From the NCBI RefSeq assembly GCF_014058685.1, contig NZ_CP059055.1:248001-312000 (forward strand): DNA of 64,000 nt. Direction: 5' to 3'. The notes under the pieces are model-generated. The model saw only the letters and a list, made by a program, of their open reading frames with translations. It made no database searches and was not told the origin of the DNA. The stretch's first letter is position 1, and each line of letters starts with the position of its first letter. Shown here one piece after another: positions 36,972 through 44,427 of the stretch. Source of the stretch: Lactobacillus johnsonii. Its GTDB lineage: Bacteria > Bacillota > Bacilli > Lactobacillales > Lactobacillaceae. The translations under genes and the position numbers were made by a program.

Positions 36972-37604
36972 TTGAGTGATATTAGGGTACAGAATACAAA
37001 GAATAATTTGATTGCTGCTCTTTTAAGCTGCTTAGAAAATAAGAGTGTGCATAAGTTAAAAGTAAAGGATATTATTGATAAAGCTGGCGTAAGTACTAGA
37101 ACGTTTTATCAATATTATTCAGATGTCAATGATCTACTAAGAGATACAGAAGATAGTTTTGTTGCAGAGTATCTAAAAAATGTTGAAAAAGATCGTGATT
37201 CACTAGGAGATCTTGATTTAGATACACCTTTTGAAGATCAGTTAGAAACTATTTTAAATGCAACAAAAAATACCATTGAGTTCTGCTATGCACATAAAAA
37301 AGAGATTCAACTTTTGTTATCGGATAATGGAGATACGCGTTTCTATAATATGATTTTCCAGACTGGTTGTGAGGAAATTATGAAGCGTATGAGCCAGATG
37401 AAAAATATTGATGAGTTAAAAATGGACGAAAAAGAGCAAATGAGAATGATGATTAGTGTACAGGTATTTGTACATAGCATTATTGGCATGGTAAGAGTTT
37501 TGCTTGAATACAGCGATAGGTTAGCTCCATATGACGTTCGTCAAAGTATACTTACATTTTTACGTGAGTCACCGGTAGCTTCCATGAATATAAATAAAAA
37601 ATAG
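36972..37604 (+). CDS. TetR-family regulator
   Basis: A 210-residue TetR/AcrR protein: HTH about 8-53 with VKDIIDKAGVSTRTFYQYYS, and a helical ligand domain thereafter. TTG start at 36972 follows GAAGTGAGGAAC with good spacing. The ligand is unknown; the PEBP-family gene downstream is a possible but unproven target. An inverted repeat overlaps its promoter. Confidence 0.85.
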   Translation: MSDIRVQNTKNNLIAALLSCLENKSVHKLKVKDIIDKAGVSTRTFYQYYSDVNDLLRDTEDSFVAEYLKNVEKDRDSLGDLDLDTPFEDQLETILNATKNTIEFCYAHKKEIQLLLSDNGDTRFYNMIFQTGCEEIMKRMSQMKNIDELKMDEKEQMRMMISVQVFVHSIIGMVRVLLEYSDRLAPYDVRQSILTFLRESPVASMNINKK

Positions 37605-37764
37605 AGACGATAAAATAATTTATAGTATATTAGGCTGAACTCCACGATAACTGGCTAAAGTATTGAATTAAGTGGTTTTGTTGGCAATTGAGAAATAATT
37701 GTACTTAAATATGAAGTAGCATAAGAAGAATAGTAATTAAAAACGAAGTTTTAGGGATACATCA

Positions 37765-38274
37765 ATGAAAATAGAAATTCCAACTATGAATGGATTTATT
37801 CCAGATTGCTACAGTAAATTTGCTAATGAAGATCAAAAAATTGAAGGGAAGCCTAGTAGATCTTTCCCAATTTTTATTACTGATGCACCTGATAAGGCAA
37901 AAACTTTAGCTATATATTTTAGAGATTTTGATTCAGTTCCAGTCTGTGGATTTACATGGATTCACTGGTTAGCTGCCAATCTTCCGGTTCGAGATGTTCC
38001 AGCTAATATTAGTCATTCTAAGAATAGCAGCCTTGATTTTGTTCAAGGAAATAATAGTAATATTAGCAAGTTTTTAGGTGAAAATTCTGGCCCAGTTGAA
38101 GGCTATACAGGTCCGATGCCTCCTGATAAGACGCACTATTACACTTTAACCGTGTATGCATTAGACACAAAACTTGATCTAAAAGAAGATTATTGGTTAA
38201 ACGACTTTTTGCGTGAGATGGAAGGTCATATAATTGATAGTGCGACTATTTCAGTTCCAAGTAGAGCAAAATAA
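37765..38274 (+). CDS. YbhB/YbcL-family PEBP (Raf kinase inhibitor-like) protein
   Basis: A 169-residue phosphatidylethanolamine-binding-protein fold. Family markers are SRSFPIFITDAPDK, a central WIHWLAANLP and GPMPPDKTHYYTLTVYALD, corresponding to the anion-binding pocket. Bacterial members have no settled function. It has 160 bases of upstream sequence after the TetR gene, so it may be separately transcribed. Confidence 0.88.
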   Translation: MKIEIPTMNGFIPDCYSKFANEDQKIEGKPSRSFPIFITDAPDKAKTLAIYFRDFDSVPVCGFTWIHWLAANLPVRDVPANISHSKNSSLDFVQGNNSNISKFLGENSGPVEGYTGPMPPDKTHYYTLTVYALDTKLDLKEDYWLNDFLREMEGHIIDSATISVPSRAK

Positions 38275-38299
38275 AAGTCGAAGTTACTAATAAATATGC

Positions 38300-38435
38300 T
38301 ATAATTTAAGTAAAGAAAAAGGAGATCCGAAGATCTCCTATGCAGCCCGCTTTAAGAGCGGTGACAAAATTATAGTTTTGGCAAACGCCTACTCAATAAC
38401 TCGGTCAAAAGTTATATATTGAGCGGCGTTTTTTA
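38300..38435 (+). ncRNA. Predicted antitoxin RNA, copy 1
   Basis: An extended -10 (TGCTATAAT) at 38297-38305 predicts a transcript starting near 38312 and ending at a terminator (CGCC..CTCAATA pairing TATTGAG.GGCG, T run) at 38386-38435. It runs opposite to, and overlaps the 3' region of, the toxin transcript from the minus strand. The same layout is repeated at 41566-41706. Convergent overlapping RNAs of this kind are known for Bacillus txpA/ratA and bsrG/SR4. Transcription itself is inferred. Confidence 0.6.
38322..38339 (-). terminator. Terminator of toxin mRNA, copy 1
   Basis: On the minus strand GGAGATC-TTCG-GATCTCC, a 7-bp stem with a stable TTCG loop, followed by TTTTTC. It places the toxin mRNA 3' end about 110 bases inside the opposing RNA. 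Confidence 0.75.
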
Positions 38436-38525
38436 TTTTTTGTTGTGATGATCGATATATGTTAGCAAAGCTAACACAAAGGTACCAAACAAAAGCATTA
38501 ACGAGATGGCCTCGTATACGCTCAT
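38433..38525 (-). CDS. Holin-like type I toxin, copy 1 (30 residues)
   Basis: The minus strand encodes MSVYEAISLM followed by LLFGTFVLALLTYIDHHNKK: a short N-terminus, one membrane helix and a charged tail, the pattern of the putative holin-like toxin family (related to TxpA/BsrG-type peptides). A GAAAGGG site lies 9 bases upstream. The second copy at 41704-41796 differs at three bases; two are synonymous and one is Val/Met, so this frame is under purifying selection, while an overlapping longer frame is not. Presumed membrane-damaging peptide held in check by the opposing RNA. Confidence 0.8.
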   Translation of the reverse strand: MSVYEAISLMLLFGTFVLALLTYIDHHNKK

Positions 38526-38657
38526 CTGGCTGAACCCTTTCCAATTGATGTCGGTCCATAGGCCTCACCTCCGGGAGGAAAAACAGCCACCGCTCATAAA
38601 ACTTTCTGCAGATATAATTATAGCGAAAATTTGTTTGCAACAGAACATAGACTAGTG

Positions 38658-38688
38658 AAAAAGCTCGCGATTAATTTCGCGGGCTTTT
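38658..38688. terminator. Terminator between toxin locus and XRE gene
   Basis: AAAAAGCTCGCGA pairs with TCGCGGGCTTTTT (one mismatch) around TTAAT. A near-copy is at 41929-41960. Confidence 0.7.
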
Positions 38689-38698
38689 ACTATTAAAC

Positions 38699-39676
38699 TT
38701 ATTCTGCTTTTTCCTTAATGAAAAAATATGTAAATAGACAATAGATTATAATTCCTAAATAAAAAACATTCGTAGCGCTAAAAATAGGTTCAATAAATCT
38801 ACTAACAATGTAATCTATACCTAAAACACCGAAAATATAAATCCAGCTTCCGTAAACAAATAATTTGTGTAAGTTGGACGGTAGATGCTTTCTATATTTA
38901 ACTAAAAGAGAAAGATAGCGGAGTTGCGATACATAAGATATAAAGAAATATGTGGCACCACTGAAAATTGAGAAAGTTATTCCCCAGGCAATAAGAGATA
39001 TTGTTCCGTTAGAGTTGCTGAGACCACTCATTACTGGTCCAACAATAGCTAAGACTGCTAGGATGCATGATAAAACTAAATACTTATCATTAGTATGGTG
39101 AAATGATTGAATAGTAGACTTTAATCTCTTTTTCTCTTCCATAAGATTAAAATTTTGGTTATTTAGATTCTTAAATTCACGCATAATAAGAAAACTATAA
39201 ACTAGAAGACCAAATGAAATTGCAAGAACTACAATGGTTGCAGCAAATCCAATAAGTGAAATGATTAATTGCATTTTATCACTGACACCTATTGGGAACC
39301 CTGAAAGAGCACTGCAAAAACTAATACATGCTGGACTGAAGATAGCAAGAGCTATTGCCAAAGCACGGAATTGTGAGCTCTTCTTAGCAGTAGATAAATA
39401 TTTTTGAACCAATTCATCAGGTAAAATAGGTAATGGATCTTCTACTGGAATATCTGCCGTTTTAATTTCAAAAGATGGAGCACCACTTTTTAGTAAATAA
39501 TCTGTGGTAACACCAAATAATTCTGATAAGTTAACGATTTTTTCAATGTCTGGAATTGATTGATCACTTTCCCATTTTGAAACGGCTTGGCGACTAACAT
39601 TCATTTTTTCAGCTAAGCCTTCTTGAGAAAGATTATTCTTTTTTCGTAATTCCGTGATTTTTTGACCTAATCTCAT
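38699..39676 (-). CDS. XRE-type regulator fused to a membrane domain
   Basis: 325 residues: an N-terminal Cro/XRE HTH (1-60; [20 protein letters not shown] and [12 protein letters not shown]) followed by a linker and about six hydrophobic segments. Membrane-bound HTH regulators of this form are common in Lactobacillales, function mostly unknown, possibly sensing envelope state. ATG 39676 follows AAGGAAAGGACAATCC; the longer frame adds 20 residues without domain support. The membrane half resembles the orphan protein at 31630-32406. It sits between the two toxin loci. Confidence 0.85.
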   Translation of the reverse strand: MRLGQKITELRKKNNLSQEGLAEKMNVSRQAVSKWESDQSIPDIEKIVNLSELFGVTTDYLLKSGAPSFEIKTADIPVEDPLPILPDELVQKYLSTAKKSSQFRALAIALAIFSPACISFCSALSGFPIGVSDKMQLIISLIGFAATIVVLAISFGLLVYSFLIMREFKNLNNQNFNLMEEKKRLKSTIQSFHHTNDKYLVLSCILAVLAIVGPVMSGLSNSNGTISLIAWGITFSIFSGATYFFISYVSQLRYLSLLVKYRKHLPSNLHKLFVYGSWIYIFGVLGIDYIVSRFIEPIFSATNVFYLGIIIYCLFTYFFIKEKAE

Positions 39677-39762
39677 ATGGATTGTCCTTTCCTTATTGAT
39701 TGATTTCAATTTATTAAAAATCATGGTTGCAGACAACCACTTTTTGATTGCATTGTGGGCAA

Positions 39763-40359
39763 CTAATGGTTGCGAGAGGAAAAATTATAGTGATTAATCT
39801 TAGTTAAGTAAGCTATTCTCTGCTTTTGTGTAGAATTTGTAAGCCCACCAAAATGAATCCAATGTCGATGTTGCATTCCTAATTGCTTTAGAGTTTTGTT
39901 AACAAAAATTCGTTTAATACCATTTCCCAAAAAGATTTTGACATAAAAAGTTGGTGAAGTTGAAGTGGTGAGGACATAGGTATGTTTAATGTTGGTTAAT
40001 TCGCCATGAATACCAGTTTTGCTTACAGTATGGGATAATCCTTTTCCTTCTTTCATAACTTTGTCAATAAAGCCTTTAAGCATTGCCGGGATACTATTCC
40101 ACCAAAGTGGAGTAATAAAAATTATTGCGGAAGCTTCTCTTAAGTAATTTAAGTATTTTGTTACTAGAGGATCATGAGTTTTACCAGTATGAAATAAACG
40201 TAATTCTTCTTTGTCATAAATAGGATTAAATTGTTCTTGATACAAGTCAATTACTTTAAAGCTTTTATGCTTATGTGCTAAATTTGATTTTACTGATTCT
40301 AAAATTGCATGGTTAAAACTTTTTTCATAAGGATGACAATAGATGATTAAGAAATCCAT
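39763..40359 (-). CDS. Flavodoxin-fold NAD(P)H oxidoreductase
   Basis: A 198-residue protein of the NQO/KefF/MdaB flavodoxin-like group that reduces quinones or other electrophiles with FMN or FAD. Start [19 protein letters not shown] (near 2-20) is the FMN phosphate-binding region, and [20 protein letters not shown] (near 76-95) is the family signature. It is one base from the TetR gene upstream, so the two form an operon and the enzyme is a likely TetR target, perhaps for xenobiotic detoxification. Confidence 0.88.
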   Translation of the reverse strand: MDFLIIYCHPYEKSFNHAILESVKSNLAHKHKSFKVIDLYQEQFNPIYDKEELRLFHTGKTHDPLVTKYLNYLREASAIIFITPLWWNSIPAMLKGFIDKVMKEGKGLSHTVSKTGIHGELTNIKHTYVLTTSTSPTFYVKIFLGNGIKRIFVNKTLKQLGMQHRHWIHFGGLTNSTQKQRIAYLTKINHYNFSSRNH

Positions 40360-40360
40360 T

Positions 40361-40894
40361 TTAATCTTTTCCTTTCAAAAGTTGATTTAAAGTGTATTCC
40401 ACTAATTGTGCGTCATAGCGAGTAATTTTATTTTTAATTAGTAATGCATATCCTTGAATAAAGGACCAGATTTGAATAAATAAATCTTGATCAGAAAGAG
40501 TAGTTGATGAATTAAGATTAGTAATTAAAGCTTTTACTTTCTGCAAAAAGGGATATTGATTAGCATTTGAATATAAATCTAGTGCTGATAATTGGTAGAA
40601 TAAGAAGTCCATTTGGTTGGGATGCATAGTTATAGACTGACAAATATATTTAGCGATAATGAGTAACTGTTGTTTAGATGAATAATCTTCATTTAATGGG
40701 ATCTGCTCAATAAATCGTTTAGATAATTGGATTACTACTTTTTGAAATAGTTCATTTTTATCTTTGAAATGTCTATAAAAAGCCCCTGTTGTAAGTCCCA
40801 GTTCCTTTGTAAGTTTGCGTAAACTTAAGTTTTGATACCCATTAGTGTCGATTAGATGAACGGTTTGATTTATAATTTTTTCTTCGGTTGTCAT
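40361..40894 (-). CDS. TetR-family regulator of the oxidoreductase operon
   Basis: A 177-residue TetR protein: HTH LSLRKLTKELGLTTGAFYRHF near 23-43. First gene of the regulator-oxidoreductase operon. Two copies of GATAAC-NNN-GTTAT lie just upstream at 40911-40925 and 40939-40953, probable operators. Inducer unknown. Confidence 0.87.
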   Translation of the reverse strand: MTTEEKIINQTVHLIDTNGYQNLSLRKLTKELGLTTGAFYRHFKDKNELFQKVVIQLSKRFIEQIPLNEDYSSKQQLLIIAKYICQSITMHPNQMDFLFYQLSALDLYSNANQYPFLQKVKALITNLNSSTTLSDQDLFIQIWSFIQGYALLIKNKITRYDAQLVEYTLNQLLKGKD

Positions 40895-40910
40895 TTTTAT
40901 CTTCTTTCTT

Positions 40911-40925
40911 GATAACGGTGTTATC
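40911..40925. promoter_or_regulatory. TetR operator candidate O1
   Basis: GATAACGGTGTTATC: perfect 6-bp arms around three bases, between the tetR start and its promoter region. Confidence 0.65.
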
Positions 40926-40938
40926 TTTTTGGGTCTAT

Positions 40939-40953
40939 GATAACACTGTTATT
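40939..40953. promoter_or_regulatory. TetR operator candidate O2
   Basis: GATAACACTGTTATT: same palindrome as O1 with one end mismatch, 28 bases away on the same face (close to 2.7 turns). It also lies about 27 bases before the -10 of the yjdF transcript, so it could influence that gene. Confidence 0.6.
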
Positions 40954-40979
40954 ATGACAATAAAAGATAAATAATTTGT

Positions 40980-41098
40980 TATAATACACGCTAAGGAAAG
41001 TAAAAACACAATTCGGTTGGTAGTCCGAATGTATGATTTATTCATATCAGTAACCTTCCCTCCTAGGATGTCCCTCTTTCCTCTTATTTTTAGGAGGG
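40980..41098 (+). ncRNA. yjdF riboswitch (azaaromatic-sensing) with RBS sequestration
   Basis: A TATAAT at 40980-40985 is followed by the yjdF-motif blocks AAGGAAAGTAAAAACAC, CGGTTGGTAGTCCGAA, ACCTTCCCTCCTAGGATG and TCCCTCTTTCC. The next gene is a YjdF/DUF2992 gene, the known partner of this RNA class, which binds a range of azaaromatic compounds. CCCTCCT (41058-41064) is exactly complementary to the Shine-Dalgarno AGGAGGG (41092-41098), suggesting translational control. Confidence 0.8.
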
Positions 41099-41104
41099 TA
41101 CATA

Positions 41105-41518
41105 GTGATTAAAGGTGTATTAACTATTATTTTTGATGAACCATTCTACAAAGCAATTTTTGAGCAATTTGATGGTACTGAATATAAAGTAGCTCAAGTT
41201 AATATGGGAACATCATTGCCAACGATGCCAAAAATAATTAACTTGGTGAATGAGCATTATTCTGACTTACGATTTAGCAAATCAACTCGAGATCAGGAAG
41301 TAATGCATCATATTAACCCGAAAAGAGCTCAAAGATTAGCGCATAAAGAAGTTCGAAAACGTGGAATTGGTACTAAAGCTCAACAAGCTTTAAAAAAGCA
41401 ATTTGAGAAATCGAAAATAACTAGAAAAAAGATGAATAAAGATAGAAAGCGTGAAATGCAAAAAGAGCGTTTTTTACAAAAACAAATTAAACGTCGAAAA
41501 AAACATCGAGGTCATTAA
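41105..41518 (+). CDS. yjdF: YjdF family protein (DUF2992)
   Basis: A 137-residue protein with an N-terminal globular part (GVLTIIFDEPFYKAIFEQF) and a very basic C-terminal half (about 75-137, with RKKMNKDRKREMQKERFLQK). The family is usually controlled by the yjdF riboswitch and is suspected to help with azaaromatic toxins; the biochemical role is unknown. GTG start at 41105, 6 bases after AGGAGGG. Confidence 0.88.
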   Translation: MIKGVLTIIFDEPFYKAIFEQFDGTEYKVAQVNMGTSLPTMPKIINLVNEHYSDLRFSKSTRDQEVMHHINPKRAQRLAHKEVRKRGIGTKAQQALKKQFEKSKITRKKMNKDRKREMQKERFLQKQIKRRKKHRGH

Positions 41519-41523
41519 TAAAC

Positions 41524-41552
41524 AAAAGCTCGCAATTAATTTGCGGGCTTTT
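41524..41552 (+). terminator. Terminator after yjdF
   Basis: AAAAGCTCGCAA pairs with TTTGCGGGCTTTT (one mismatch) around TTAAT; resembles the terminators flanking both toxin loci. Confidence 0.75.
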
Positions 41553-41559
41553 GTTGATA

Positions 41560-41706
41560 AATATGCTATAATTTAGATAAAGAAAAAAGGAGATCCGAAG
41601 ATCTCCCAGACAGCCCGCTTTAAGAGCGGTGGCTAAAGTTATAAAGTTGACATGCGCCTACTCAATAAACCTGCCAAAGTTATGAATTGAGCGGCGTTTT
41701 TGTTTA
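41560..41706 (+). ncRNA. Predicted antitoxin RNA, copy 2
   Basis: The same extended -10 TGCTATAAT as copy 1, then a transcript that ends at CGCC..CTCAATA/AATTGAG.GGCG with a T run near 41660-41706. It opposes the toxin mRNA of copy 2. Loop and side-arm bases differ from copy 1, so each RNA may be specific for its own toxin mRNA. Inferred from layout. Confidence 0.6.
41590..41608 (-). terminator. Terminator of toxin mRNA, copy 2
   Basis: Minus strand GGGAGATC-TTCG-GATCTCC plus a T run, as in copy 1. Confidence 0.75.
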
Positions 41707-41796
41707 TTTTTTGTTGTGATGATCGATATATGTTAGCAAAGCTAACATAAAAGTACCAAACAACAGCATTAACGAGATGGCCTCGTATACGCTCAT
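41704..41796 (-). CDS. Holin-like type I toxin, copy 2 (30 residues)
   Basis: Same product as copy 1 except Met for Val at residue 17: MSVYEAISLM, then LLFGTFMLALLTYIDHHNKK. Single membrane helix, basic/His tail. GAAAGGG lies 9 bases upstream; a TATAAT on the minus strand near 41890 is a probable promoter. A second start with a stronger GGAGG site exists upstream in another frame, but that frame diverges between the copies. Confidence 0.8.
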   Translation of the reverse strand: MSVYEAISLMLLFGTFMLALLTYIDHHNKK

Positions 41797-41928
41797 CTGG
41801 CTGAACCCTTTCTGCTTGATGTTGGTCCATAGGCCTCACCTCCAGGAGGTAAAACAGCCACCGCTCATAAAACTTTCTGCGGATATAATTATAGCGAAAA
41901 TTTGTTTGCAAAAGAATATAGATTAGTC

Positions 41929-41960
41929 AAAAAGCTCGCGATTAATTTCGTGGGCTTTTA
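41929..41960. terminator. Terminator next to toxin copy 2
   Basis: AAAAAGCTCGCGA / TTTCGTGGGCTTTT, almost identical to the hairpin at 38658-38688, showing that the duplication extends past the toxin promoter. Confidence 0.65.
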
Positions 41961-42686
41961 CCATAATTATATTCAAAAACTAGTTCTCTTTGAAAAGTAT
42001 CATCGTAAGTAGCTGATACTAAACTATAGTAAAATTATTGATATGATAGAGTTAAAAGAGAAAACTTATTTGGAGTAAGGTGGAGGAATTTTTGAAAGAT
42101 AAAAAAATTCTAAAAAGAGTTAATTATTGGGTTACAATTGGAATAGTTTTAATAATATGTATAGGTACTTTTACATGGTGGAATAATTCTAAAAAGAAAA
42201 CTCCACATCATAAATTGAAGCCTCAACCTGCTTTAATTGACAACACTAGTACTCGTCCAGCTTCATATACAACTAAAGAATTCAAAAATTTATTATCCCA
42301 AAATTATCCAGATATTTATAAAAACTTGAATTTTAAGCAAAAACCAACTTTCTATGTGATTCCAGGTTTGATTCAGTCAGCAGCTATTAAATATACTCCT
42401 CCTGGTCAGGGACAACCAGGTATTGCATATGATATGGATCCACAAGGCTTAGCGATTATTGACCATAAATATTTGATTATTTCGGCGTATAGTAAGAGCA
42501 AGACATTTGATTCAGTTCTGTGGGTATTAGACTTTAAGACTGGGCGTTTCATAAAAACAATTGCCTTAAATAATATTGATCATGTTGGAGGGATTGCTTA
42601 TGATAAAGATCACAAACGTCTATGGGTAGCCACAATTAATCAATATCAACGAGCACAAGTTCAATCTGTAACATTGAAAGAAATTG

Positions 42687-43901
42687 AAAAATATAATTTC
42701 GCTGATTGTAAAATTAAATTGAACACTTGATAAAAAATAAAAAGTCCATTCGGACCTGTTTGATAGAATGTTAATAACCACAAAAACTTTCTATTGGAGG
42801 TCAAAATGGACTCTTTACATTCTACCATGAACCAGCACGTTAAAGGCAAGCATTTATCATTTGAAGAGCGAGTTATTATTCAATTGCGTTTGAAAGATGG
42901 CTATTCTTTGCGTGCAATTGCCCGTGAACTTAACTGTTCTCCTTCTACTATCAGCTATGAGGTTAAGCGTGGCACTGTAAAACTGTATCATGGTAAAGTC
43001 AAAAAATATAAGGCTACTCAAGGGCATGATGCATATAAAGCTCATCGTAAAAATTGTGGGCGCAAATCAGACTTTCTCAGGAAAGCTCAATTCATGCGCT
43101 ATGTCCACAAGCATTTTTTTAAAGATGGCTGGTCGCTTGATGTGTGCAGTAATCGTGCTACTGCTGTTGGCGAATTCGCTAGCAGCGATGTTGTCTGCAC
43201 CAAAACTCTTTATAATTACGTTGATCAAGGCTTATTAGGAATTTATAATTACGACTTGCCAGAGAAGCTTAAACGCAATACTAAGCTTCATCGTATTCGC
43301 AAAAATAAGAAAAAACTTGGCAGAAGCATTGAAGAACGTCCTAAAGAGATCAATAAACGTAATGAATTCGGTCATTGGGAATGCGATTTAGTTCTCGGAC
43401 ATAAGAGCAAAGATGATGAGGTACTGCTAACCTTATCTGAGCGTATGAGTCGTGAGTTTTTAATTCTTCGTATTCCTGACAAGACTTCTGTCAGTGTCAT
43501 GCAGGCCTTTAAAGAACTCCAAAGGCAATACAGCGAACATTGGAATGATATTTTTAAAACCATTACCACTGATAATGGCTCAGAGTTTGCAGATCTTTCC
43601 AACCTAGAAAAAGTATCCAATACACTGGTTTACTATGCCCATCCTTACACTTCTTGTGATAAGGGAACAGTTGAAAGACACAATGGTCTTATTCGCAGAT
43701 TCATTCCTAAGGGAGAAGCAATAGCTAACTATTCTTTACAAGACATCATTAATATTGAAACCTGGTGCAATTCTTTGCCAAGAAAGATACTGGCCTATCA
43801 TACACCAGATGAAATCTTTGAAAGAGAATTAGATCTAATCTATCAAGCAGCTTAACTAAAAGTGTTCAATTTATTATTGCAATTTGCGAAAAATATAATT
43901 T
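42687..43901 (+). mobile_element. IS30-family insertion sequence with 13-bp target duplication
   Basis: The element spans 42700-43888 (1189 bp). Ends are inverted repeats of about 29 bp sharing CGC..ATTG.AA.A.TAAATTGAACACTT. It is flanked by the direct repeat AAAAATATAATTT at 42687-42699 and 43889-43901. Most IS30 elements make 2-3 bp duplications, so 13 bp is long; part of the repeat could be coincidental but the gene reads through precisely with one copy. Carries one transposase. Confidence 0.85.
42806..43855 (+). CDS. IS30-family transposase
   Basis: A 349-residue DDE transposase: N-terminal HTH (LSFEERVIIQLRLKDGYSLR; REL..SPSTISYEVKRG) and catalytic Asp in FGHWECDLVLGHK (near 194), Asp in ITTDNGSEF (near 254) and Glu in GTVERHNGLIRRFIP (near 290). 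ATG 42806 follows TTGGAGG. It appears intact. Confidence 0.93.
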   Translation: MDSLHSTMNQHVKGKHLSFEERVIIQLRLKDGYSLRAIARELNCSPSTISYEVKRGTVKLYHGKVKKYKATQGHDAYKAHRKNCGRKSDFLRKAQFMRYVHKHFFKDGWSLDVCSNRATAVGEFASSDVVCTKTLYNYVDQGLLGIYNYDLPEKLKRNTKLHRIRKNKKKLGRSIEERPKEINKRNEFGHWECDLVLGHKSKDDEVLLTLSERMSREFLILRIPDKTSVSVMQAFKELQRQYSEHWNDIFKTITTDNGSEFADLSNLEKVSNTLVYYAHPYTSCDKGTVERHNGLIRRFIPKGEAIANYSLQDIINIETWCNSLPRKILAYHTPDEIFERELDLIYQAA

Positions 43902-44427
43902 TAAGAAACAGAAAAAGCCAATAAAATTTGAGCATGGTACTAACTTATCAGCGCCACTTCGAACGTCTTATATGACTTATCATAAGAATAAACTCTATAT
44001 CGGCTACTTCGATAAAGTCCAAGGTGGTCAGCTTTTTGCCTATAAACTTAATAAGAAGGGCCTATTTAAAAAAGATAAAATGCAAGATGGTCTAGCTCTT
44101 CCTAGTGAAAACTGGTCAACTTACTCTCAAATTCAAGGGATTAGTTTTGATAAAAATGATATTTTACTATCTACTTCATATGGTGATTTAAATTCCCAGT
44201 TATTAATCTTTAAAAATAAATTGAATAAGCCAAACTATAATCTTGATCTTTCGGAAGCAGATAAAACCATTATTTTACCGCCATATATGGAACAAATTAT
44301 TGGTAAAGATGGTGAAATTTATATGTTGTTTGAATCAGCTACAGCATTTTACCGTCAAAATCCTAATTTACTGCATATGGATCGGGTAATTAAGTTAAAA
44401 GTTAAATTCAAGGGTTCCGAAAATAGT

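Noticed and set aside
38389-38640. 83-codon minus-strand frame overlapping toxin copy 1 (and its 90-codon counterpart at 41639-41911)
   Set aside because: Although it has a GGAGG site near an internal ATG, its residues differ more between the copies than those of the 30-residue toxin frame, so the toxin frame is the one under selection. The upstream start might still aid translation coupling.
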